NCBI GenBank assembly: GCA_023079485.1
Contig: CM041097.1
Location: 14,665,561 to 14,729,560 of the forward strand
DNA from: Archilochus colubris
Taxonomy: Eukaryota > Chordata > Aves > Apodiformes > Trochilidae
Reading direction: 5' to 3'
Length of the DNA: 64,000 bases
Below are positions 37,948 through 51,906 of the stretch, in pieces. Every line of letters starts with the position of its first letter. The stretch's first letter is position 1. Both the position numbers and the translations under genes were made by a program. The notes below the pieces were generated by a model. The model made no database searches and had not been told where the DNA came from. It saw only the letters and a program-made list of their open reading frames with translations.

Positions 37948-38047
37948 AAAAAAAAAATAAATAAAATAAAATAAAATAAAATAAAATAAAATAAAATAAA
38001 ATAAAATAAAATAAAATAAAATAAAATAAAATAAAATAAAATAAAAT
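37948..38047 (+). repeat. (ATAAA)n microsatellite
   Basis: An A tract at 37948-37957 leads into about 17 uninterrupted ATAAA units covering 37961-38046. Because 5 is not a multiple of 3 and the unit contains no minus-strand stop, the minus strand shows a spurious repetitive Phe-Tyr-Phe-Ile-Leu frame. The array is pure and probably length-polymorphic. Confidence 0.97.
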
Positions 38048-41000
38048 CAACCTTAAAATATTTATCCAGGAGCATTTTCAGAACTGTAAGTGAAACTATG
38101 GAAATCCTGCCTATTGCTACAACTCCAAATGCAATGACAGGCAGGAGGAATGCAAGGAGGGTAACAAAGCCAGTGTTCATGCCTTGCCTCTGCTCTGGTT
38201 CTTTCCAGGTCCTATGGCTGCGTAACACAGGCTCCAATTCTCTCGACAGCTTTCCTGCACTGCTCGGTGCCAAACACAGGGAAAATGTTAATGAATACCA
38301 TCCCATACATATTTAATGCACATTTTCCTGAGAGTCCCGCTGTGATTAAATAGCCACCTCATTAGCCAGGCCCACCTTTCTTTCATTTTGATTTTTGCAC
38401 AAAATACCAAGAGCATTTGCAGGGCTATAGCCACGCAGCTGAGCTGCTGGAAAGATCGCTGCATAAACCAACACCTACAGGGCAAAATCCAAACACAAAC
38501 TTCCAAGGAATGTAAAGAGAAATCTAACCCTGTCAGAACAAATATTTCATCTCAGCTACCTCCTTCCAGGACATGGAAAGAAAGGAAAGGAGAGGGAACA
38601 AGCCAGCAACATACTTGCTTTTTTGAGTGCAATTCCCCTTTTCAATCGTATTTGGAGATGCCAGACACATTCAGATAGAGGTGTCCCTGGGTACCCCCCT
38701 GGGGCTGAGGCTGCTCTGACCCAAGAACAGTTACCAAGCCCTGGACATCTGCAGCAGGAACTCTGCTGTTCTTGCTCCATCTGAAACTTGGAGGACATCC
38801 ACGATTTGTTGAAGGTTACACAAGCAACCCAGGCCAGGCATGGAAGGAAACATGGATCACCCAGAGGTGTCACACCACTGGCATTGCAACCTCTGTGGTG
38901 CTCATCCACGGTGTCTGAAGCACAGCTGACCACAAGATCCACCACATTTGCAACATCATGACAACCATTTTGGAACCCTGATATAAAAATAGAGGGCTAT
39001 TGTTTTCTGGGCCATTAGAACCGATGTATTCAAGTCCTTCCCACTAACCCCCAGCTCAGAAGCTATTTTCCAAACCAGCAGCTCTATTTCCAACCAAAAG
39101 CTGATATTCTCCAGGGATCATCTGAGACCACAAGAGCAAAGCTGAGCGCCCAAAGTCAGCCAAGGCAGGCAGCAGGGCTGGCAGCACAGGGTATAGGGTT
39201 TGTGTGTCCTGCCAAATACCACACGTGGGATTTTGAGTGCTGCCATCCAAGCATGTCCTGCCCAGAACGAGTGCTGCAGACATGTTCATGCTGCTCCCCA
39301 CAGCTCTGCATCCTGGGGCGATGCTCTGGTTTTCACACGGCCCATGGGAAAGGTTTCTTCTGACAGAGAAAAGCTGTACAGTCCAAAATCTCACCAAACT
39401 GCTAAAAATAGAAAAGGCTCGAAGGAATAAAGTATGTCAGAACTCCTGGTAATTCCTCCCAAATACATAATTTTTTGGCACAGATGCTAAATCGTAACTG
39501 GAGGGCAAACCTTCAGTTCTGTTTTAGCTGGGAGAGTCCCAACTTCTGTCTCTCCAATTTATATATGGAAGCAGGCTCATTATGCAACATATGTTTCAGC
39601 GAGTTCTGCATCAGGGTGTGAAGCTAGGGCTAACGAGGGGAATAACATTAAGAGTAATAAACTGTACAAAAGCATGAACTTTTGTTTCAAAACCATGAAC
39701 TTTCTGTTTGTCAGGCTTGTCGGAAGCACGGGATGAAGTTCCAAGTATCACAAGGAGTCTTCAAAGGGAAAATAATTCAAGTCTCCCTTCTCTGAGATAC
39801 TGAAAACAGGACAACAAGTGGTGACACATCAGCAATACTGGTGAAGAACTGGTGTCAAGTGGTGAGGATGCTTTTGCAGCCTTTTTTGGGTGGTCAGTGC
39901 AGTGCTGTGCTTGCATTAATGCACGGGAAGCATAAAGGCCACTGGAGATGCATTTTCTCCTCTACAACTGACCCCAAGATACCACCTCACTCCCAACCTG
40001 GTTAATACCCACAGACAGAGCATTCAGATGACCACTGAGAAGTGTTTTGTTCATCTGCATAACACTGATGCCAGGAATAAACATACATCTACATTACCAC
40101 ATTTAAAATTTGCTGTGGCCAGGAGTGCCAGCCTCAGGGAAGCACCTCTCAGTATCACATCCACAGACCCTGCCACTATTTCCATGGCCAGCCTGAACGG
40201 ATGGCTGGATTTATAGGTCACCATCACCACGAATAAAGTGATGGTGCTATTTTGCTCAGCCTCTGGGAGCAGCTTGCTTCCAGTGCCCCAAGGCATCTCT
40301 GCTGGGGAAGGACCCAGAGGTGGCAGGCAGGATGCTCCAGCACTGCTGGTGTGGTCCCCTCATCACCACCCTAACCCTGTGATCACCCCACAGACTCTGA
40401 TGTGGCAGCAATAGAGAAGCCAGCTCATCTGAGCTCCCTTACTGACCTGAGATGACAGCTGCCTGTTGGAGAGGGAAAAAAACTTTTAAAAGGGAAAAAA
40501 AACAGCTGCTTTTTTTTTTTTTCCCCCTTTTTTCTGGGTGAACAGACTAATTTAAGGTGTAAGTAGATCAAGCAGCTAATTAAGGAAATAACCGATAACT
40601 TAATCAAGATCATTAGAGGAATCAGCATGCTGCTGCCATTATTTAAATGTTAACAGAGAAAATACACTCACACAACCAGAGACCTCAAAAACCCTGGCCA
40701 GCCCCATCTGCATGGGGGGAAGCTCCCTTCTCACCCCATTGCTGGTGCCAAAGCCACTGAGGAAACCACTCAAATCTCCTGGTGGTTTCCCACAGACAGA
40801 ACATTTAATCATCCCCCAGCTGCCACCACAAAAGTCCTGAGTGAATGATACTTGCTGTAAAAGCAGGACAGTGTTCTGCCCCTGGAAGCAGCCCCTGCCC
40901 ACTCTCAGCAGAGAGGGGGGGGGACAATCCCTACACAGAGATAAAGTCAAACACATTGGACCATGAGCATTTTGCTCTTAGCAATTTGTGCAAACTTTGT

Positions 41001-44000
41001 CCCCCAGCCTGCTGGTCTTAGGACAGACTCTGGGACTTCTCTACCCCCACCCCCAAAAGGGGTGTTTGCACACCAGCACCATGTCTCTCCCTCTCTAATT
41101 GCTCTAACAGTTGCACAGAGAAAACATCTGCTGGAAGACAGAAGGAAGCAGGCAAATACTTTGCACTGCCTAAAGGCAAACAGAGGATGCTGTTAAACAT
41201 CCCTGCCCAGCAAACACCCCCAGGACCTCTGCCCAGAGTTTGGCAGGCTGTGGGCTCCTCTGCCTCCTCCAGCAGAAATGAATCCTTATTTCCAACCAAA
41301 CACAGCCTCTTATCTGCTTAATTCCTAAATCATCCAAGGGCAAATGAATTCAGCAAGTTTGATAAAGTACTTAAAAGTCTTTGTCTCACTTAATAGAATC
41401 TTTTGTTTTGCCTCAAAGAAAATTGAACATTTTCTCCTGAATTCATGTTAACAAAGGCAAAAAAAAATTCTAACATCCTATAGTTAAAAATAATCCTTTA
41501 TCCTGTATTAAACACAGCTGCTGATAGTTCAAAATTCGCATTTTGTCATTCTACACAAATCCTTGCAACAGCTGAGAGGACACACAGCATGTTTGGAAAC
41601 CCAGAGCTAAGATAAGCTCCAGCCTCCCACAGGGTTTTACTCTCCGGGGTTTTTTCAACAGAGTGAAAAAGCAGGAGCCAGCTCAGCGGCTGGTGAAACA
41701 AGTCACGTTTATATCAAGGAAAAGTTTTACTGTGTCTGCTGGGGCAGATATTAACAAGGGACATGGCACATCCCTGCCTGCCCCTGGGCTCTGCCTGCAG
41801 AGACAACCTGGGAAGAATCGGAGCCGAAAGAGAAAATCATTTCCCAATGCAAACATTTGTACAGTGTTAAAGCAGCTTACAACACTTTCACAGGCTATAA
41901 ATTGGGCACGACTACTTACCCCAGCTACACAGGCATTCACTTCATAGGCTGGAACACTGCCGTGCCATGCAGAGGGAAGGACAGGCAGTGGTAAGGGGAT
42001 CGGGTTTGGTGTCTGGGACCACGGGGCATCCTCCAGCGGTGCTGGCGAGCGGCTGCAGTGATGTGGGGAGGGAATGCTCCCTGCTGCTGCCCCAGCTGCC
42101 GGAGTGACGCCCACCAGAGTTTTAGCTTATTGGTGAAAATCATAAGCTCTAATCCAATCCTGTCCCTTTACCCAAATTTAGCTCTCTGTGGAGCCAACAT
42201 CCCTTCCAGTTTTGAGTAGCGGTCTGAAAGCAAAGCTACCTCGCCAATGCATAAATCACGTCAAGAGAAGCAATAAAAAGATCCCATGCTCAATTTGATT
42301 CACCTCTTTCCCCTCAAAGAGTTTCTTATCTACCAACTTCGAGGGGACCACAGCCTTGTGAGTGCACTGAAGGAAGCCAGCAACTCCTAGCCTGCGTCTC
42401 AAGTCAGTAAGGTAAACATCAGGATGCCAAAAAACCCCCCAGTATTCATCAGAATGCCCAACAGTACCACTGACACATCTGGGTCAGGACTGTATCATGA
42501 AAGCAGGAGGTTTATAGAAATGGTTAGCACACAGCTCCTGAAGTTGTGTTTCACAAAGGTAACTACTGAATCACAAAAAGCTGCTGGCAAACAGCCTGGC
42601 TGGCTAACATGTATGGTTTTCCTATTTTTTTTTTCTTTCTCCTTTTTTCCAGCCTGGTGCAGACATTAGCTGCAGAGACAACTCTTTCTCTGCTGCACAC
42701 AAATCCAGAGGCTTGACCGCAGCATTTGCTGCTGACGCTGGGGCTATGTCAAGGTCTGCTGGCACCAGCTGGGAAACCACAGAGCTACACGGCGGGGCAG
42801 CTTCCTAGAAACCCTGGCTGCACAACCAACATATGGATGATCGGGGAAAAAAGCCTCTCCTGCAACCTCACATTGCTGCTCTCACATGCAGAGAGATGCA
42901 CAACCCTGGAGCAGCTCCAGAACGTGGGCTGGGTCTGGGTGAGCTTTGGGTCTGCACACAGAGATACCTCTGAGCTGGAGTGTGTCCTGGTGGACAGGCA
43001 GCAGGATGCAGATTGGATGAACTGCTTCAGATTTCACAGAGGCTGACAATTCACTGAGGTCTATTAATGGAGGAGTGAGCAGGGCTTCCAGGAACGCAGA
43101 GGAAGCATTTCTGAGGGTTATTCCCACTGTACTGCCAATAAGCCCCTTTGCATTTTAACCTCCCCAGCTGTTACAAGCTTTAAATATAGTAATAGTCAAA
43201 ACATACATTAAAAGAAAAATTTCTTCTCAACTTAGCAGCACTGATCTAAGAACCGTCTCGCTTGGGAGCGGGGCTTGAGGAGTGTGGGCAGCCTCAGGAA
43301 GGGCTGAGCTTGGTTCTCTGGGAACAAAAGCAGCTTCCACAAACCAGGTTCGCCACGTGAGAGCCTAATTAGAGACCGAAGCCCACACGGCAAACAGAGA
43401 GACTACAGAGGAAATTGGAGTCTAATTTACATGGAGAACGATTACTTATTGCAACCAATTAGTGTCAAGCTGACTGACAGAATACCCAAAATACATTCTC
43501 TCCACCCTCGCCTGCATGCCTGAGCTTTCCCTGCTGCTTTATTTCCCCTGGGCTGTGCAGAAGGTGAGCAGCAGCACCTCATCACCAGACATCTCATGGG
43601 AAAAGGAGACTTTTAGAGCTCCCCCACAACAAACACAGAGCAAGAGCCACCCATGTGCCACCAGACACAAGCATCAGCAGAGCCAGGGTAGCAGCTTGAA
43701 CTTTCCTGGTCTTATATCCTTAAATGACACCTTGAGGGTCCCAGTGAGAAAATAAGTACATTACAAGAGGTGTTTCCCCTTTCCCAGACATATATGCTGC
43801 CTGGTTCCAGTAGCTGCTTGGTTGTCCTGCAAACCAGCCCTTTTTTAGCAGACCAGTTGCCCTTCTCTGGCTGTGCTGGTCCCCACGTGTTTGCAGGACT
43901 GTCGCTGCTCAGAGGGGAAATGGGGAATCCCACTGCTGCTGGAGGGAGCCAACACAGCCAGAAAAACTTCTCCTTGGCTGGCACAGCACAGGGATGTCCA

Positions 44001-47000
44001 CAGTCCCACCACTGTCTGTCCTGGGAAGGACACTGCCTTTGCTCTGGGCTGTCCTCTATAGCCACCCTAGAAGACAACTTCATTGCCTTCCCCAAATTAA
44101 CACTTTCCCAAACTGTTAATACTGCAGAAAACCTGCCCCTCCTCCATATCATATTATTCCAAAAAAAGGTAAACAGGCTTAAAAACTCCTAAAGAGCACA
44201 TATGGAACCTACCAAGGGCCATTTGTCTTCCTTTTATTGTCAAAAGAAATTACTCATTCCATCATCGTTCTCCTCTTCCCAGCAACACACTCCTTATTAA
44301 CAGGATGGTCTAATTGCTGTCCTTTCCTCCAAACCCTGGACTACACATGCATTTTGAATGCACAAATGACAACAGCATTTCAGTGCAACTTGCTGCATTA
44401 TTCTTTATAAACTTCCAAGAACAGTCTCTTTGAGTAGCCTCTCTGACTGCCTTCCAGAGCTCTTGTCCATACTTATTCAGGCACGCAGAGACCACATTTT
44501 GGATATTTAAGACCAGGCAATCAAACCTTCTTTTGAGAAGCACCAATATAAAGCATGTTTAAAGACTTTATGGGTTTTCTGCACAGATGAGATAAGCTAT
44601 TGTTTTAACCTCTGCAGGCTCCATGGATATAGAGCATTTTAAAGGAAACTTATCTGAAAAAGAAAACTCAGAGGAAATGCTTAGTGATGTAGCTAACAGC
44701 TGTTTGGTAACATCTGGAGACAGCCAGGACCTCAGGTGATGTAAAGCATCAGCAGAGATCCTTCAATTTCAGTTCATTTCAAGTCAGTGGTGCTAAACCC
44801 ATTTATACCACGGGAGTACTGTCAAGAAAGGTTAACACAGAACCATCTCACCTGGGTCTCCTTTGGATACAGCCACACAAGGCTGCAAATCCTGGTGGCC
44901 TTGGTCTCCCTCTGCTCCCCAGCTAAATTAAAAATCATCATTAATTACCAAGCGGACACCATGAAAGCGCATTGTGTGCTCATGCTCCTCAGAATTAGGC
45001 TGTTAATCTGGTGTTTACACTCCTGGAGTTTATCTCCTCCACAACCCCCTTCTCCCTGGGGAACTGACACGCTGCCACTTTATCTGCAGCTCTAAGGACA
45101 ACACACGCTGGTTGGGTTTTAAATTCCCCTCCCGTGCTCTGCCCTCTGCCAGCTCTTCAGAGAGGGCCCCTCCACCAGCTGTAATTCCCATTAATTCCTC
45201 TTATGATTAACAGGTCAGCTCCTGCCACCCTAGTGGAGGAAGTGCAACTCTATCAAAAATTATCTATGCATAAAAGAGCATCATTAGAGGAGCAAATGCC
45301 TTGCTGAGACTTTTTTATCAGCTGGGTGCTCGCTTTGGTGCCGCTAATGACTTCATAGGGAGCAGAGAGGGCTTCAGCCCCACTGCTCTGTGCTGCAGCC
45401 TCTCCAGGCAGATTCACCTCTCCTGGGCATTGGGAGAGATGCTGATTACGAAGCAGTGGAGGCAATCACTGCTGGAGGGGGGTAGGGGCAGGTGGGAGCA
45501 CGGGGAAATTAGAGGAACCTTTTCTCTAAGTGGCAATTATGGTGCTGATCAAGTAGGTGGGCTTCCCAGAACCACCCTGGAAATTACTGGGCGGGGAAGG
45601 AAGGTGAGAAGAAGAAGAAGGCAGAAAAACAGAGAAAAAGCAAAATAACCCTTGACAACAGCAGCAGACATCAGCTCAGCTGCCTGAAAGGAGGGTACAG
45701 AGGAACAGCCTCCTCCCTGCAGGCCTCCCCATGCTGGTGGCCACTCTGGGTAAACCCACAGAGATAAAAGACAGTAAAGACCAGTTGTAAAATTCTTGTA
45801 AAAATCCTAATGGTTTCAGGTTCTTTGAAGCCATCTTGAGTGCTGCTAAATCACTTCTTTTATTTGCTTTCTGGTGGGATTTGCCAAGGTTTGAGCTCAC
45901 CATATTTATGGTGACATCCTGCACTTCCTGGTGCCCATGTCAAAGCCAGCATGGACCCACACCACAGTGGGGCCAGGCTCTGTAGACCACCCTTCCCCTC
46001 ATCTCCCCATTTTTTTCACTGGTTGCATGGGAAGAAGGAACCAACATCATCTTCTTTTCAATATTCATTAATAGGAGCTATTGTAATAAAAAACAGAAGG
46101 AAAGGCAAGAACTATAGCTGCAAGCACCATGCAGCTTTGCATTCCTGACCCTGGAAATCCTGACAGGGTGACACGTTATTAAGAAATATCCATATTAATC
46201 CCAACTGCAAAGCACGGTGTTCAGCCAATTAAACTGCCTGAGTGGCTGAACATACTCCCAGAGACCTTTGTGCTCTCCTTTTATTTTTTTTTTTTCTTAA
46301 ATGCCCTCTTAGGGAAAGGAATCGCTTCTGCAGAGATGAACCACCCAGCTCCTTCCTGCCTCGACGTGTGTGTGTATAAAATGTTTTTGGCTGCTTTCAA
46401 ACACTGCACATTAATCTGTGCAATGAAGCCTGTCTTCTTCACCATTCAGATGATTTCTCTTCGAGGCGGGTAAGACAGAGCTGTTCCACTTGGAATCACA
46501 TCCCCTCCCTGCCCCCCTTCCAAGCCTCTCTGATTTTTTTTTTTTTTTTGCTATTGCCAGAACAGCTCACAAGCCATCACCCCAGGCGTGTGTGAGCCTG
46601 GAGAAGAATATACTGCTGTAGGTGCCCACAGATAAATATGAGACAGCCAGGATGCTCAGAAACAGAACTGGAAGATTATAGTTTTAATGCATCAAATTAT
46701 GAAAAATATCACCACTCTCTTCCTGCAGCTCAGGACACATCACTTATGACTAAGCCATTTCTTTGCCTGTGTCATTCAGAGAAATGAAAGCCCACAGAGG
46801 TCTATGCCTGGTGATTTCTGGAATTTGTTCCCAAGCAATTTGAGCCTCACCATCCCACCTTGACAAGCCCCATGCATCAATAAATCAGAGCATCCCCACC
46901 ACGCAGAGGGCTGTCTGGTACAAAGCCAGGCATTTTTATTAACACTATGCTCAGAGCTCAGTGCCACTGAGGCCCAGACTGGTGAATCATGAGGTTTCTT

Positions 47001-50000
47001 CAACTATTCATTAAAAATGAAAATGTTCTGTAGTTGCAGTCAACAGGCTTCTCTGCAGCAGAAACTTCAGCTGCAGCTTTGCCTGCCAGGGAGTGTGACC
47101 TCAGCTGCACCCCATGTAGAGGAGAGATGCTCATCACTGATGGTCCTCTGCCATGAGTTGTGGTGGGGAATTTCCCTTCTTCACCCTGCTCTTGTCCCCT
47201 GTGCTCTGCAGAAACACCCAGAGCTTGAGGAACGGAGCAGGAGCAGAGGGACTGCAGAACTCCTCCTCCACACCTGGTATCAGCAACTGCTTCACCCTGG
47301 GTTCACCACAAAGGGATAAGAACCTCACCTCCACCATGGATGGGGCTTCTCAGGAAGGCAGATGGATGGGAAGGAGGCAAGCTGCCCAAGGATGTACAAG
47401 CACCTTAAACCCTGCCACTTGCTGGAAAGCCAGCAGCCTCAGGCTTCTGAAGGATCCCTTGTGTTTTGGAAGCCTCAATGGGAATGCTGTGCACTTTCCC
47501 ATATTTCCAATTATCCCTAAATCCTGGTCGCCTGGCATTTCTACAATTGAACACAGAGTTCTCAACACTAAAACCCCATAAAAATCCATACGCAGACTGC
47601 CACTGCTAACAAGCTGAAATCTTGGTGACATTAGATCTGTACAATAAATGAGTCAATATTACCAGGACTGGCTTTTTCTACAAGTAAAATGGAAACAAAA
47701 ATTGGCTTGTGAAGATGAACAATGCCTGCAATAGTTTTGTTTTGGTTTTTTTTTTCTTTTCTGCACTTGATTAAATACAGCACACAACAAACCCCTCTTT
47801 CCTCCTTGAATGATAAACTTGATAGTCTAAAATTAAGTCCATCAGGGTAAGAACCTGTATAGATTTGAATGGATACCATGATTTTTTTGGAAAACCTGAC
47901 TGAACTGCATACACGTTTTGCAAAATCACTCAAATACCTCCAGCACCCAAAATAAACACAGGGAAAATTTTGTTGTGTTTTTATCTTGATACAGCCTATA
48001 CCACAGAGTACAGCTGTGATTTGCCATTTCATGATGAACCAGCTCTTTGCTTTGGATCATTTTAGTGTGGATGTGAATGTACAACAGCACCATCACAAAA
48101 CAGGAAGAAAAATCCCCAAGTACACCATCCCAAACCATATGCTCCCCAACTAAAGGGCATTTGCAGATACCAAATTACCATTTCTCTTCAAGACAACTGA
48201 TCCTTTTCATAAAATTATAAGAACCCCCAGAGAAATTCTGCTTGATCGTTATTAAATGGGCAGGCCTTATGCATTTTTTTTTTCCAGGAAAATGACTAAA
48301 GCTTGGCTTTAGCGTAATCCTGAAGATTATTTACATCTTCTGCAGTTTTTTCCACTGCTGCTGAATAATCAGGGTTCCTCAGAAAAACATTCCCAGAGAA
48401 ACAGAAGTCCTTATTTTTTCTCCCCCTCCTTTCCTCTCTCTTTTATGTGTTTTTTTTTTAATACATTCTTCCTTGCACAGGAAACTAAAAATAGACAGCA
48501 CAAGAGAAACTCCCAGGAGCAGCTGGGTCAGCATCCTCCAGCCACAACCTTGCACGCTCAGTGTCCAGGGCAAATCTATTCCCTCTCTTCCAACCCCCCC
48601 TTCCAGTGGCACCTGATGAAGTGGGAGCTTGGCTTGCCTTTCAAACACTTTTTTCTCTTTTCCTTTTTTTTTTTCCCTCCACAAAAGAAAGGCCTAAAAG
48701 AAGGGAAAAGAATGGCAATAGGAGAAGGAGCCATCTCTTTTCTTTGGAGAAAAAGGCTCCAAAACACTTTGCTTTCCTGAGTACTGCTATGCTTTATAGA
48801 GAGGTAATCTCAGAGAGATGCTTCAAGACAAGTACTTCACTTTCTGCTTCAGCATCCTTATTGTTTCCAGTCACACAAACTCCTTTCCTCACCTGTTTTT
48901 GCCCTATCCACTGAAACAGCTGCCACGGGGAATGAAAACAATTAAATACTCTTAAGCAGGCAGGGCTGCAATCGGCATGGTAATGAGGTCTTTATGCTCC
49001 TAAACGTGCTTTCTAAAAATAAAATTACATCCAGATACACAAATCTTCTGGCTGCATTGTGCCCAGGGCATCATCTTAATGCAAATTATTTAACAGCTTG
49101 GTTATGCTGTTTCAAAGCAAACCTCTGTCCTTGTCAGGACAACGAGGGCTTGGGCTGATGTGCATGGCCCCAAATTTCAGCTCCCATCAGGGGAAGCCAA
49201 GAGTCCTGGAGCTCTGCATGGCCAAGACCCTGTCTTAGAGCCAGGGGTCACCTCTCAACACACAGGGCACAACCAGGTTGAAGAACCTCTGCTCCTCAAC
49301 CAGATGCCATCAGAGGTCAGGATCAAAGTCTTGTCCTGCTTGTATGATGTGCTCCCTGTCACCACTGTGGGGACAGACATCACCAAGGTCTTGCCTGGGT
49401 GGGATCCCATCTGGCGACCAGCCTGGGGTTGAATTAACAGCAGCCTGTGCTGCAGAAGGTTAATTTGCAGTAATTAGAAGCATCACGTGGGAACACAGGA
49501 GGACTTCAAAGGACACCAGTAGCCTTGACAGCACAAGCCTCTTTTTTTAGTGGTCAAGAGGCAAAAACTCCCCTGTGCCCTTGAGCACCTCTTAATAAAC
49601 CAAAAATACACAGAATTCTTTTGAAGGGGGACCAGAGATGTCTCTGCAAAACCTGCTCTGGGGAAAGTTAAAGGTGGTATTTTTAATGTATCTTTTAACA
49701 CGTGCAATTCACATCTGCCCGGCCAAACAGCCCTAAGTGCTGCTCTGCTCCAACCCCTACCCCCAACCACAAACACGGCTTCGTGTCTATGGAAATCTGT
49801 AGGAAGCTTAACATTTACTTGGCTTTTGTGTAAACACTTACGTGAATTACACAAGTTTCATCCAAGAGGCTCAGCACCCCACTGGGCTGAGCCATATAAT
49901 TCATTACAATTAAAAGCAGAGAGCGAGGCAATCAGGCTCGCCCCGCACTGTGCTGGTATGGATTTGCTCTTCCAAATGGTTTCCAATTTGTCTTCTCAGC

Positions 50001-50253
50001 AGCTGAGCTTTTCCAGGAGAAACTCCACTGGGATTTGCCCCATGCTGCATGGGGATGATGCCCCTGCACCCCCAGGACAGCCCAGGTCCATGGGCTTCGC
50101 CAGCTCAGGAGCACCCACACTGCCGAGAAACCCACGGTGAGAAATTGGCACTACAGAACCACAGCCAGGTCAGGGGCTGCAGAGGGGATGGGTGGACCCA
50201 GGACACGTAGGTGTTCCAGCCACAGCCACACCATTCATAACACCAGGGCATTT
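38048..50253. other. Non-coding stretch, probable intron or upstream region
   Basis: No exon or interspersed repeat is recognisable. Short homopolymer tracts occur at 40510-40521 (T), 46284-46296 (T), 46537-46549 (T) and 48664-48675 (T). A moderately CpG-rich patch lies at 42000-42110. AT-rich motif-dense patches lie near 44930-45010 and 48950-49100. Open frames up to about 146 codons lack family resemblance. Confidence 0.7.
48950..49110. promoter_or_regulatory. Candidate regulatory block with a perfect POU octamer
   Basis: A perfect octamer ATGCAAAT lies at 49079-49086 and runs directly into TATTTAAC, giving ATGCAAATTATTTAAC. Upstream are CTTAAGCAGG, GGTAATGAGG and ATAAAATTAC. The arrangement resembles POU/homeodomain-bound neural enhancers, but an octamer can occur by chance in a window of this size. 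Confidence 0.22.
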
Positions 50254-50360
50254 CCATAGAACCACAGAATGGTTTGGGTTAGAAGAGACCTTAAAGTTCA
50301 TCGAGTTCCAGCCCCCACGCCATGGTCAGGGACACCCGGACATTTCTTGTACCAACAGGG
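50254..50360 (-). mobile_element. CR1 LINE 3'-end fragment
   Basis: The plus strand reads CCATAGAACCACAGAATGG, GGTTAGAAGAGACC, then CATCGAGTTCCAGCCCCCAC and CCATGGTCAGGGACACC. This is the inverted terminal part of a CR1 element. It is about 100 bp, strongly 5'-truncated; the upper boundary is uncertain. Confidence 0.85.
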
Positions 50361-51851
50361 TGAGCCCAGCACTCACTGCTATTCACCTTGCAGGCAGGTG
50401 AGCCCTGCCCTGGGTGTGACTTTTAGACATACAGAGCATCAAATACTGGCAAAAGCCCTTTAGAAATAATAATCAATAAGAGAACCCCCCATATAAGCCC
50501 AAACTGCAAGGCAGTGTCTAGTTCCAGTGTCTCTGCCTTTCTTATTCAGTATTCATAATATGCTAAGCTATTAAACTACGCTGCAGAAAGTGCTGCAGCT
50601 TACAGTGCTGCAGACAAGTGCTGTTATCATTTGGTATTTCTTCTTTTGTTATTACAGTGAATCTTCCTACATCTCTGAAAATAATCCAATTATTGCTTAC
50701 CACTGGTAAGGTCACTGTTGCTTTGAACAGAGATCTGGGTAATACTCTGATTACTCTTAAGCAAATATTGCTGGGACTCGGGCAGAAATTTCAGAGAGAC
50801 TGAAAATCCATTTTACTGGAAATCACAGATGGAAAAATATTCACACTCTAGAGGATATAAACAATGAAAAAAAGGTATCATTTCTCTGCCTTATTAGAAA
50901 AATATTGGTTTATCTGAAATCAACTGCTTAGATATTCAGCTATTAAAACAATATATAATTTCTCATATCATATAACCTTCAAAATAAGGCAATCATCAGG
51001 GCTTTATTAAATGTTCCCATACAGGCTCCAAAAGGTATTTAACTACTTAAGTGCAATATATGGAAAACAGCAGAAGGTTTGCATCACTTGTGGGAACAAA
51101 AGAGCTCCCAGAGAAAAGCAGGTATCAAAGATCAATCTGTAATAAGGAAAAGGAAGTTAACAGCCCTTACAGCAGCTTCAGAGATAATTTTTCTACATTG
51201 AGCCAATATGATAACAGGAAAATCACACCAAATACAGATCATGCCAAGAAAAGGTGTCTATTATACTTCTTTTGGTGCAATTAATCATGGGTTCTATACT
51301 GACAAGACATTTTGAAGTAATGGCAAAAAAAGGGATAAAAATACCCAACACCTTTTTCTTTTTTTTTTTTTTTTTCCTTAAGAAGGAATAAATCATATCG
51401 TCACAGAAAGATGGTTTTTCTGACATCACTTTTCTTGCAGTGGCCAACTGATATTAAAACAAAACACTGCTAGGGGTTGCTGCCCTTCTGCTGTAAGAGT
51501 GGAAGAATGCTCAGAATTAACCCTTGGCTGTCCTGCCACGGACATATCTCAGTGATTCTCTCAGCAGAAAACCTGAATTTGTGCTTGAGGAGGAAGTATG
51601 ACAAAAGCAACGACTCTGGGGGTGGCCAGGGCTGCCTGACCCATCAATGGCTTCTCCTCTCCTCCCTGCAACAGCATTGCTTGCTGCAGAGTTTCCTCTG
51701 CCCACCTGGAATGCCAAAAATGCCCACGTGGCTCCTCGCAGCATCCCCCTCCAAAAACCAGCCTGGGTGAGCCCAGTGGAGACCTAAGAAGTGATAGATG
51801 GGTCTGAGATAAATGAACAGATGCACCCCTCGAGGAGAGGTAGGGCAGGAG

Positions 51852-51906
51852 AAATGGTTGGATGAGGTGATCCTAGAGGTCTTTTTTCCAACTGTGATTC
51901 TGTGAA
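51852..51906 (+). mobile_element. CR1 3'-end scrap, sense orientation
   Basis: AATGGTTGGATGAGGTGATC is followed by CTAGAGGTC, TTTTCCAACTGTGATTC and TGTG. This is the sense-strand CR1 3' end (GGTTGGA...GATGATC...AGGTC...TTCCAAC...GATTCTGTG). Only the last 50 bp or so are recognisable. Confidence 0.75.

Noticed and set aside
37811..38306. Minus-strand frames with a repeated Phe-Tyr-Phe-Ile-Leu pattern
   Set aside because: This is only the translation of the (ATAAA)n microsatellite.
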